From JACCTU01 sp963848525 (lineage in GTDB: Bacteria > Actinomycetota > Thermoleophilia > Gaiellales > Gaiellaceae), in the NCBI GenBank assembly GCA_963848525.1, contig CAWKDZ010000005.1, forward strand, positions 434,001 through 498,000: 64,000 nucleotides of DNA, read 5' to 3'. Of the stretch, positions 37,183 through 43,594 are shown in pieces. The notes below the pieces were generated by a model. The model was given only the letters and a program-made list of their open reading frames with translations, had not been told where the DNA came from and did no database searches. The translations under genes were made by a program, and so were the position numbers. Each line of letters begins with the position of its first letter. Within the stretch, counting starts at the first letter, position 1.

Positions 37183-38537
37183 AGCTCAATCGCACACGCG
37201 CTTCACTCGTGCTCGTCGCGGTAGCGGCCTCTGTCGCAGCGACCGCGGCGATCGCGCTCGGAAGTCCGGCAGCCGGCGCGACGGTCACGCAGGCGCCAGA
37301 ACAGCCCCCGGACCAGGTTCTGGAATGGAATCAGGTCTTCATCGACACGCTCGTTGCGACGAACACGGCGAACTCGTCGAGTCAGCGCCTCGGCGCCATC
37401 GTTCACACAGCCGTCTTCGATGCCTACAACGGGATCGAGCGCCGCTACGCGCCGATCTTCGTCCAGAACGTAGACGGTAACGGTGAGCGCATGGTTCCTC
37501 CCGGAGCGTCGCGCCGAGCAGCGGTGATCGCTGCCGCGTATACGGCTTTGGTCGGGCTGTTCCCCTCACGGGCGGGACAGCTGGGTGACAGCTACGCGGC
37601 TTCGCTCGCGGCGCTCAGCGACGACGGCGGCGACGGCGGGAAGTCACGCGAGCGCGGCATCGCGTGGGGCACCCAGGTCGCGCAGGCCGTGCTCGCCTGG
37701 CGCGCGGCAGATGGCTTCAACACGAGCTACCCGGCCTTCGTCGGAGGCAACGCGGTCGGCCAGTGGCGCCCGATTCCGCCCGCCTCGTCGATGAGCGCGC
37801 AAGGGCTGGCGTTCACGGTGCCGTTCGTCGTCGAAAGCAACACGCAGTTCCGGCCAGACCCTCCGCGAACGCTCGCGAGCGCCACATACGCGGAGGACTT
37901 CAACGCCGTCAAGGCACTCGGTCGCCTGACCGGTTCGACGCGTACTGAAACTCAGACGCAGCTCGCGCCCTTCTGGGAGGGCAACGCCAGCGTGCATTGG
38001 AATCAGGCGGCAAACCAGATCGCCCGCGCCAACCATCTGTCCATGTCCAAGAGCAATCGGCTCCTTGCCGTGCTGAACATCGCCATGGCGGACACGGCAC
38101 TCACGATCTGGAGCGCGAAGCGACACTACGGCGCCGATCCGGCCGAAGTGACCTGGCGACCGTTGACGGCAATCAGGTTGGCAGACACGGACGGCAACGC
38201 GGATACGACACCGGATCCCGACTGGCTCCCGCTCGTCACTACTCCGTCCCACCCGGAGTATCCGGCGGGCCACCCGGCCCTCAACGGTGCCGCGGCGACC
38301 GTACTCCTGAGTCGGTTTGCCGGCGTCCAGTCGTTCACGCTGACGACTGGGGCCCAGCCCAGTCAGACCAGTCAGACCTACAGCAGCATCGTGCAAGCAC
38401 GCGCCGATGGGAACAACGCCCGGGTGTGGGGTGGGATGCACTACCCGAGCACGGTCGCGATCAGCGACGCCGTCGGCGCAGCGATCGCCGAGTACGTCAA
38501 CGCGAGCTCGATGCAGTTGCTCCGCGATCAGCAATAA
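37179..38537 (+). CDS. Secreted vanadium-dependent haloperoxidase-type PAP2 protein
   Basis: This 452-residue exported protein has a signal peptide (LVLVAVAASVAATAAIALGS). It belongs to the vanadium haloperoxidase/PAP2 superfamily. The vanadate-pocket motifs are visible: AKRHYGADPAEVTWRPLTAI (Lys/Arg), HPEYPAGHPALNGA (acid-base His) and NARVWGGMHYPSTVAISDA (Arg and axial His). The family oxidises halides with H2O2 or acts as a phosphatase. ATG 37179 follows AAGGAGGAACC. It lies in a proposed island segment together with its likely regulator. Confidence 0.9.
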   Translation: MKLNRTRASLVLVAVAASVAATAAIALGSPAAGATVTQAPEQPPDQVLEWNQVFIDTLVATNTANSSSQRLGAIVHTAVFDAYNGIERRYAPIFVQNVDGNGERMVPPGASRRAAVIAAAYTALVGLFPSRAGQLGDSYAASLAALSDDGGDGGKSRERGIAWGTQVAQAVLAWRAADGFNTSYPAFVGGNAVGQWRPIPPASSMSAQGLAFTVPFVVESNTQFRPDPPRTLASATYAEDFNAVKALGRLTGSTRTETQTQLAPFWEGNASVHWNQAANQIARANHLSMSKSNRLLAVLNIAMADTALTIWSAKRHYGADPAEVTWRPLTAIRLADTDGNADTTPDPDWLPLVTTPSHPEYPAGHPALNGAAATVLLSRFAGVQSFTLTTGAQPSQTSQTYSSIVQARADGNNARVWGGMHYPSTVAISDAVGAAIAEYVNASSMQLLRDQQ

Positions 38538-38581
38538 CCGTCCGGAGGAACCGCACACCACGAGGAAGAGAGAACGGAGGA

Positions 38582-38614
38582 GAGCACGGGGCACTCACAA
38601 GTGGCCCCGTGCTC
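38582..38614 (+). terminator. Strong hairpin after the haloperoxidase gene
   Basis: GAGCACGGGGC and GCCCCGTGCTC pair perfectly over 11 bases with an 11-base loop, 45 bp past the stop codon. No long U-run follows, as is common in high-GC actinobacteria. It lies just before att-like copy R3. Confidence 0.7.
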
Positions 38615-38669
38615 GGCGTCTGTGTTCACGAGCAACGCACTGCACGGCGTCTGCAGGGAGGCTGGAGAG

Positions 38670-38710
38670 TGCCCCCGGCCGGAATCGAACCAGCGCACGC
38701 GGTTTAGGAA
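38670..38710 (-). repeat. tRNA-Arg(CCU) 3'-half remnant R3 (att-like)
   Basis: This copy is identical to the intact tRNA-Arg from the discriminator base through the anticodon loop. It then continues GCGGCGTGCGC instead of the tRNA 5' strand. The whole forms an inverted repeat GCGCACGC-n13-GCGTGCGC centred on the loop, resembling a tyrosine-recombinase core site with two inverted arms around a crossover. Confidence 0.85.
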
Positions 38711-38870
38711 GCGGCGTGCGCTTGCCGAGAAGTCGCTGCAACGAACTGCCTTCCCCCGCGCGTCGCGGGGCTGCGCGCCAGAACGTGCGCCAGTGTCGGG
38801 CGAAGCTCTTGCCGAGGAGCTGACCTCCTTCGAAGTGGGAACTAGGGGGCAGCGTTTGCCGGATAGCATC
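38711..38870 (-). other. Decayed coding-like remnant beside R3
   Basis: On the minus strand the stretch reads ARHWRTFWRAAPRR and then SLQRLLGKRTPLPKP into the tRNA remnant. This is similar in order and frame to the remnant beside R2. It is probably the tail of a lost gene carried by each element. The upstream part of that gene is absent. Confidence 0.4.
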
Positions 38871-38908
38871 GAGCTTGCTTAAAGGGGCACAGACTCGAGG
38901 AGGATCAC

Positions 38909-39004
38909 ATGGCGTCAAAGAAGCAGAAGCGACAAGCGGCAGCCACGGGTACGAACAGCAAGCCGAAACCGAAGCCCAAGAAAAAGACGTCGCGCGGAAA
39001 GTAG
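38909..39004 (+). CDS. 31-residue lysine-rich basic peptide
   Basis: A very short open frame with an excellent Shine-Dalgarno sequence (GAGGAGG, six bases before ATG 38909) encodes MASKKQKRQ..., ending KPKPKPKKKTSRGK and TAG 39002-39004. About 40% of residues are Lys or Arg. There is no hydrophobic segment, so a nucleic-acid- or ribosome-binding role is plausible, but no family is recognised. It lies alone in the island segment between R3 and glgC. Support is the ribosome-binding site plus strong compositional bias. Confidence 0.5.
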   Translation: MASKKQKRQAAATGTNSKPKPKPKKKTSRGK

Positions 39005-39307
39005 GACTGGCCAGCCTGCGCGGACTACACGGGGCGGCTCGCGGCCTACCTGCCGAGTCGACCGGCTGTGGTCTTAACGACGACGGAGCGGGTTTCGGTG
39101 GCGTCCGCGGACGCCGGCCGGGCGCGTCGACAGGCGCGTTGGCGCGCGTCGCATCCCACGTTCCGTCGGAACGACCAGCGTGAACACTGACGCGGTCGAC
39201 TACGCCCGCCCCGTTCTCGCAGCGAATCGCGCGCGCGACGGCGCGCGTCGATCATCGACTCTGCACGGCAGGACGTTCTCGCCGCGGCCGTAGCGTCTTG
39301 AGCTGCT
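39005..39307. other. 303-bp gap without a recognised gene
   Basis: Between the basic peptide and the 3' end of glgC no credible start/ribosome-binding combination is seen. The frame after the peptide's TAG stays open for 61 codons but lacks a Met and family similarity. CG-rich inverted repeats (GCGCGCG runs near 39227-39247) are present. Confidence 0.4.
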
Positions 39308-40486
39308 TTAGCCGTCGTGTGTGGCGTCGAGCGACGCTCCCGCCTCGACCTGCGCGCTCGCCTCGACTCGCACCCCGCGCCCGATCACTGTCAGCTCGCC
39401 GTTGGCGGCTCCGACTCTTGCGTCGGCCTCGACGCAAGCGAGCTCGTCGACAAGCGCTCGCTCGACTTGTGCGCCGCGGGAGATCCTCGTGTCGTGGAAG
39501 AGTACGGAGTCGCGAACAACTGCGCCCTCCTCTACGACGACGCCGGGGCTGAGGACGGAGCGCTCAACCGTGCCGCAGACCAACGCCCCCGCCGAAATCC
39601 AGCTCGCGTCGATCCGCGCGGAGCTCTCGATCCGCGCCGGCGGCCGCTGGACGCCGAGAGTGAGGATCGGCCACGCCGGATCGTCGAGCACGAACCGGGG
39701 CTCCTGCTCGAGCAGGTCCATGTGCGATCGCCAATAGCTCTCGGTCGTGCCGACGTCTCGCCAGTACCCTTGGAGCGGGTGCGCGCGGGCGCGACCCTGC
39801 TCGACCAAGCGAGGGATCAGCGCCTCGCCGAAGTCGCCGCCGACCGATCGCTCCGCGGCGAGCGCGTCGAGCGTCTCGAGCAGTGCTGCGGTGTCGTACA
39901 CGAACACCTCCGCGGCTGCCGTCTGCGTCTTCGGGTTGTCGGGCTTGTACTCGAAGCCCGTCACGCGCCCGCCTTCGTCGGTTTCGACGATGCCGTACCT
40001 GCTTGCGTCGTCAGGCTCGACCGCAGTCGTGACGACGGTCACTGCCGCTCGCGTCTCGCGGTGGCGGGCAATCACGTCGCCGTAGTCGAGCTTGTAGACG
40101 TGGTCGGCGCTGAGGACGACGAGAATCTCTGGGGCGAGGTCTGCGATCACCTCCCGGTTGCGGTACAGGGCGTCGGCGTTGCCTTCGTACCAGCCGCTCT
40201 CGCTGTCTCCGACATACGGGTGCAGGATGCGGAGCCCACCGTGAGTGCGGTCGAGGTCCCACGGGCGCCCGTTGGCGAGCTGGCGCGTGAGCTCGTGCGG
40301 CTCGTACTGCTGCAATATCCAGACGTCGTCGATTCCGCTGTGGAGACAGTTCGAGAGCGGGAAGTCGATAAGCCGGTACACACCCGCGTAGGGGAGCGCA
40401 GGCTTCGCGCGCGTCGAGGTCAGCGGCGACAGGCGCGAGCCTTCGCCGCCGGCGAGGACGAGCGCGAGGACCTTCGGCTTCGACAC
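39308..40486 (-). CDS. glgC: Glucose-1-phosphate adenylyltransferase
   Basis: This 392-residue enzyme makes ADP-glucose from glucose-1-phosphate and ATP for glycogen or trehalose synthesis. It has the nucleotide loop LALVLAGGEGSRLSPLTSTR AKPA, fructose-bisphosphate/glucose site features (RLIDFPLSNCLHSGIDDVWI), GNADALYRN, LSADHVYKLDYG, FEYKPDNPKT and GYWRDVGTTESYW. A left-handed beta-helix C-terminus follows (SGALVCGTVERSVLSPGV). The start is ATG 40486. No glgA or glgB is nearby. The gene lies between att-like copies R3 and R4, which is unusual for a core metabolic gene. Confidence 0.95.
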   Translation of the reverse strand: MSKPKVLALVLAGGEGSRLSPLTSTRAKPALPYAGVYRLIDFPLSNCLHSGIDDVWILQQYEPHELTRQLANGRPWDLDRTHGGLRILHPYVGDSESGWYEGNADALYRNREVIADLAPEILVVLSADHVYKLDYGDVIARHRETRAAVTVVTTAVEPDDASRYGIVETDEGGRVTGFEYKPDNPKTQTAAAEVFVYDTAALLETLDALAAERSVGGDFGEALIPRLVEQGRARAHPLQGYWRDVGTTESYWRSHMDLLEQEPRFVLDDPAWPILTLGVQRPPARIESSARIDASWISAGALVCGTVERSVLSPGVVVEEGAVVRDSVLFHDTRISRGAQVERALVDELACVEADARVGAANGELTVIGRGVRVEASAQVEAGASLDATHDG

Positions 40487-40578
40487 GACGAGCAGGGCGC
40501 CTACCCGGGACCTCGCAAACGGAACCGCACTTTTGGAAACCGCTGCAAACCGCCCTCCGAGCCAGTCCCCTTCGCAAC

Positions 40579-40613
40579 CCGGCCGGAGTCGAGCCAGCGC
40601 ACGCGGTCAGGAA
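40579..40613 (-). repeat. tRNA-Arg(CCU) 3'-half remnant R4, degenerate
   Basis: This is a more diverged copy (CCCGGCCGGAGTCGAGCCAG, then CGCACGCGGTC-AGGAA). It carries several substitutions and a one-base loss in the anticodon loop, but keeps the GCGGC continuation shared with R2 and R3. The divergence suggests it is the oldest insertion scar. Confidence 0.65.
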
Positions 40614-40634
40614 GCGGCGCCCCGTCGCTGGCGC

Positions 40635-40772
40635 TTAGTACCGGCGGCCGCCGCGCGTCCGCGTACGCCGCGAACGGGTCCACGCCCACCAGCCAACAGC
40701 GACGACGGCGACGGCGGCGCCGACAGCGAACACCACGACCCCTCCCACGCCGGAGAGTCTATGGCCGCGCAT
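40635..40772 (-). CDS. Possible 45-residue single-pass membrane protein
   Basis: From ATG 40772 the frame encodes MRGHRLSG, one hydrophobic helix (VGGVVVFAVGAAVAVVAVGW) and an arginine-rich tail (TRSRRTRTRGGRRY). Membrane topology with a basic cytosolic end is plausible. There is no clear ribosome-binding site and no known family, and an upstream in-frame start at 40883 exists. In GC-rich DNA such frames arise by chance, so confidence is low. Confidence 0.25.
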   Translation of the reverse strand: MRGHRLSGVGGVVVFAVGAAVAVVAVGWWAWTRSRRTRTRGGRRY

Positions 40773-41093
40773 GCGGCCGCGGTCTCCACACGGCGAGGGC
40801 GTCCCGTCCTCGGCGACGGTACGGTCGGGGTCTCCGGTGAGGCGGTCCCGAACCGCTGTCAGGGAAACCGTCGCAGGTGTCAAGACGCGCCGCTACGCCT
40901 ACGAACTACCTGTAACTACTAGGCGGAAGCGACTGCGCGCGGGTGGGAGCCGTCAAGGAATGCGCGCCAGGTTGCGCGCCAGTCGCTCCCTCTTGCAGAG
41001 CGACCTCCAGCGGTCTCAAGCGGAAGCGGATCCCCAACGGCCCGGCGAACAAGAACCGCTGCACACAGGTCGGATCCGCATGAACAAGCGGGA

Positions 41094-41165
41094 TGCCCCC
41101 GGCCGGAATCGAACCAGCGCACGCGGTTTAGGAAACCGCTGCTCTATCCACTGAGCTACGGGGGC
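41094..41165 (-). tRNA. tRNA-Arg (anticodon CCU)
   Basis: A complete cloverleaf is readable on the minus strand. The acceptor GCCCCCG pairs with CGGGGGC and the D-arm is GCTC-AGTGGATA-GAGC. The anticodon stem GCGGT/ACCGC encloses TTCCTAA (CCT anticodon), followed by a four-base variable loop. The T-arm is GCTGG-TTCGATT-CCGGC and the discriminator is A. CCA is not encoded. It reads AGG codons. It is the apparent integration target for the islands on its 3' side. Confidence 0.95.
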
Positions 41166-41199
41166 CTTCGGTCCACTGTAGCCGTGCTCTCGCGTGCCG

Positions 41200-41814
41200 C
41201 TAGGGCGCGACCGAAGGGCTCTTCGGCAGCAAGCGGTGCCCGTCGACGACCGCGTTGGCGACGTCGACGAGCTTGCGGTTCGACGCGCGCGCGTGCTCGC
41301 GGAGCATCGCGAAAGCACGCTCGTCGTCGATCGAGTGGCGCTCCATCAGGATGCCTTTGGCGCGCTCGGTCACCGCACGGCGCCCGAACGCGCCTTCCAG
41401 GTCGTGGTACTCGGCGAAGCGGCGGAGCACGATGTCGATCGAGCTCTGCCATTCCTCGGCGTCGCGGTCTGTGATGTAGGCGAACACCCCGCGCTTGGAT
41501 GCCTCCTTGACGAACCCGGGATCCGGCGCGTGGAGGAGCACGATCACGGGGCAGGCGGACTCCTGCACGATCTTCTCGATCAGGCCTAGGGCGTGATCGG
41601 AGCTCTCGCCCAGTCCCACGAGTGCGACGTCCGGCCGTTCCCTCGCGGTGACCGCTCCCACGTCTGCGATGTCGATCTCACGGGCGATCACCTCGTGTCC
41701 CAGCGCGGCGACGATCGGAGCGACGAGAGCCAGCCGGTCCTTCCGCTCGTTCGCGATCAGGACACGCAGATGCTCGGTCTCGCGGTAGCTCACATTCGAT
41801 GCCGCCAGCTGCAA
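41200..41814 (-). CDS. ANTAR-domain RNA-binding response regulator
   Basis: This 204-residue protein has an N-terminal receiver-like (pseudo-receiver) domain (LRVLIANERKDRLALVAPIV, RPDVALVGLGESSDHALGLI) and a C-terminal three-helix ANTAR domain (AVTERAKGILMERHSIDDER AFAMLREHARASNRKLVDVA). ANTAR proteins bind twin-hairpin leaders to prevent termination. No typical phospho-acceptor Asp/Lys set is obvious, so it may act without phosphorylation. It sits between the tRNA-Arg and the sigma-factor gene on the same strand. No cognate kinase is adjacent. Confidence 0.9.
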   Translation of the reverse strand: MQLAASNVSYRETEHLRVLIANERKDRLALVAPIVAALGHEVIAREIDIADVGAVTARERPDVALVGLGESSDHALGLIEKIVQESACPVIVLLHAPDPGFVKEASKRGVFAYITDRDAEEWQSSIDIVLRRFAEYHDLEGAFGRRAVTERAKGILMERHSIDDERAFAMLREHARASNRKLVDVANAVVDGHRLLPKSPSVAP

Positions 41815-41883
41815 ATTCTAGACCGGTCGAAGAACGAGCCGGCCCTCGTTTCTGCGCTGTCAGGTGCTCCCAGCGGCGCGTCG

Positions 41884-42777
41884 CTAGAGCGCTTCGCCGA
41901 GGAGCTCGGGTCGAGCGAGCGTCCGGAGGTCCTTCAGGCTCTGCTGCTCGATCTGGCGGATTCGCTCACGCGTCAGGTTGAACGACCGTCCAACCTCCTC
42001 GAGCGTCCGTGGCTCCTGACCGTCGAGCCCGTACCGGAGCTCGATGACCTCGCGCTGGCGGCTCGGCAGAGCGGCGACGATTCGGCGAAGACTCTCGTTC
42101 TCCCACACCGACTGAGCGGCCTCGTCGGGGGCCGGGGCAGCCTGATCGCTGATCAGGTCGCCGATGCTCGAGGCGTTCTCGTCCCCGAGCGGCAGCTCGA
42201 GCGAGATGGGGGTCTGGGCGCTTCTTCGGGCCCCGTCGATCTGGTCCGGACGAAGCCCCAGCTCGCGGCCGACCTCGGCCGACGAGGCCTCCCGACCGAG
42301 CCGTGCTGCAAGTCTCTGCTCCGCGCCTGCGATCTCGCCCAACTTCTCGACGATGTGCACCGGCATGCGGATCGTTCGTGACTTGTCGGAGAGCGCTCGC
42401 GCGACCGCTTGGCGGATCCACCAGGTCGCGTACGTCGAGAACTTGAAGCCCCTTCGATGGTCGAACTTCTCGACCGCGCGAACGAGCCCGATCGCCCCCT
42501 CCTGGATCAGATCGAGAAACGGCAGCCCGCGGTTGCGGTAGCGCTTCGCGATCGAGACCACGAGCCGCAGGTTCGCCTCGACCATCTGCCACTTCGCGCG
42601 CTCGTCGCCGCGCTCGATCCGCTTCGCGAGCTCGACCTCCTGAGCGGCGCTGAGCAACTCGACCTTCACGATCTCCTTCAAGAAGAGCTGGAGCGTGTCC
42701 AGCGACGTCTCGCGCGAGTCGCCGTCGCGGTCCGCCAGAACGAGCGCAAGCTTCGCCGGTTGCGCTTTCGAGGACAT
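41884..42777 (-). CDS. RNA polymerase sigma-70 family factor, RpoD/SigA-like group 2
   Basis: This 297-residue sigma factor has regions 1.2-2 (LQLFLKEIVKVELLSAAQEV, NLRLVVSIAKRYRNRGLPFL, KFSTYATWWIRQAVARAL), region 3 (RMPVHIVEKLGEIAGAEQRL) and region 4 (ALPSRQREVIELRYGL, TLEEVGRSFNLTRERIRQIE). It lacks region 1.1 and is short for a housekeeping RpoD, so it is likely an alternative group 2 factor. ATG 42777 is chosen for its AAGGAGGGAC ribosome-binding site; the frame extends upstream but those residues are not sigma-like. Confidence 0.93.
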   Translation of the reverse strand: MSSKAQPAKLALVLADRDGDSRETSLDTLQLFLKEIVKVELLSAAQEVELAKRIERGDERAKWQMVEANLRLVVSIAKRYRNRGLPFLDLIQEGAIGLVRAVEKFDHRRGFKFSTYATWWIRQAVARALSDKSRTIRMPVHIVEKLGEIAGAEQRLAARLGREASSAEVGRELGLRPDQIDGARRSAQTPISLELPLGDENASSIGDLISDQAAPAPDEAAQSVWENESLRRIVAALPSRQREVIELRYGLDGQEPRTLEEVGRSFNLTRERIRQIEQQSLKDLRTLARPELLGEAL

Positions 42778-43081
42778 GTCCCTCCTTGCTTTCAGCTCGA
42801 GCACCAGGCGCGGCCCGCTTTCGCGGCAAGGAGGAAGAGGAGTGCGGCGCTCGGTGCGAGCCGCGGGGCATTCGACTTCTCGCTGCCTGATCACAGTACA
42901 GGCGTTCAGAGGCGTTCGCCGACGGCGCTTCGAGATCGCGGCTATGGTGCTGGGACGCATCAGTCTTTGGCGTTGGCCGAGGAACCCGAAACGTTCCTCG
43001 TTCGCCACCCCGCCGGACTGTGCACCCAGGAGAGCTCGACCGGGTTTTCCTGCCCTGAACGGACGACGTTAGGAGCATCAC
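42778..43081. promoter_or_regulatory. 304-bp divergent regulatory gap
   Basis: This gap lies between the sigma-factor start and the small protein at 43082. It includes a perfect 8-bp inverted repeat CGAGGAAC-ccgaaac-GTTCCTCG at 42978-43000, which may be an operator for one or both genes. No gene was supported in the rest. Confidence 0.45.
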
Positions 43082-43393
43082 ATGCATGCGACCATCCGGC
43101 GCTACGACGGTGTCGACCAGACCCGCACCGACGAGCTGACCCGCAGGATCGACGAGAGCCTCGTTCCCAAGCTGAGCGAGCTCAAGGGCTTCAAGGGCTA
43201 CTACCTGATCGAAGCCGGCAACGGCGTCATGAGCTCGCTCGGGCTCTTCGAGAGCTCGGAGCAGGCCGACGAGTCGACCAGGATCAGCGACTCCTGGGTG
43301 CGCGACGAGAAGCTGGAGACGGCTTTCCCGAATCCGCCCAAGATCACGAGCGGCAAGGTCGTGGCGCACAAGAACGGCTTCGTCACCGTCTAG
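43082..43393 (+). CDS. Small ABM-like (ferredoxin-like fold) hypothetical protein
   Basis: This 103-residue protein has the beta-alpha-beta pattern of dimeric alpha/beta-barrel (antibiotic biosynthesis monooxygenase-like) proteins: MHATIRRYDGVDQTRTDELT, LSELKGFKGYYLIEAGNGVM and SLGLFESSEQADESTRISDS. ATG 43082 follows TTAGGAGCATCAC. It is followed by a strong terminator, so it is a single-gene unit. No specific catalytic assignment is possible. Confidence 0.75.
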   Translation: MHATIRRYDGVDQTRTDELTRRIDESLVPKLSELKGFKGYYLIEAGNGVMSSLGLFESSEQADESTRISDSWVRDEKLETAFPNPPKITSGKVVAHKNGFVTV

Positions 43394-43413
43394 CGCTTCC
43401 TAGACGTCCGAGT

Positions 43414-43443
43414 GGAGAGGGCCGCGCGGCCGCGGCCCTCTCC
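43414..43443 (+). terminator. Rho-independent-type terminator hairpin
   Basis: GGAGAGGGCCGCG and CGCGGCCCTCTCC pair perfectly over 13 bases around a CGGC loop, 20 bp after the preceding stop codon. This is one of the strongest hairpins in the window. Confidence 0.8.
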
Positions 43444-43594
43444 ATCGGGCGAGCGTTGGCGCCCGCCGGGGGCGCGAACACGCCCAAGTCGCTGTAGGCT
43501 GCGGTCAACGGCCTGCCCCAGCACTCGGCGGGCGACGTACTTTCCGGCTCCTACCCTCGGCCGGCGTCGATTGGCCAAGGGAAGGTCCACGCGG

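Larger units (their letters stand above)
40487..41093. other. About 600-bp gap between glgC and the tRNA gene
   Basis: This stretch holds the degenerate att-like copy R4 (40579-40613), a possible small membrane protein (40635-40772) and another WRATWRA-type remnant near 40958-40982. Otherwise no supported gene is seen. Its mosaic content fits repeated insertion and decay next to the tRNA. Confidence 0.5.
28581..41165. mobile_element. Stacked genomic islands integrated at tRNA-Arg(CCU)
   Basis: One intact tRNA-Arg gene at the right end and four direct copies of its 3' half to its left (28581, 33377, 38670, 40579) divide the stretch into four segments. Copies R2-R4 share the same non-tRNA continuation (GGAAGCGGC) beyond the anticodon loop, as expected for hybrid att sites made by related tyrosine recombinases. 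Cargo includes sensor, regulator, peroxidase and glgC genes. No intact integrase is present. The island interpretation is inferred from the repeats; the repeats themselves are visible. Confidence 0.6.

Noticed and set aside
39005..39190. Amber read-through extension of the 31-residue peptide
   Set aside because: The frame stays open for 61 codons after TAG, but this is expected by chance at this GC content, and no recoding signal or family similarity is visible.
42778..43008. N-terminal extension of the sigma factor to an upstream start at 43008
   Set aside because: The extra residues are Arg/Pro-rich and not region 1.1-like, while ATG 42777 has an excellent ribosome-binding site.
43412..43594. 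Upstream extension of the LPG-synthase-type membrane protein
   Set aside because: It would translate through a terminator hairpin and gives Arg/Pro-rich residues; the membrane protein begins at ATG 43595.
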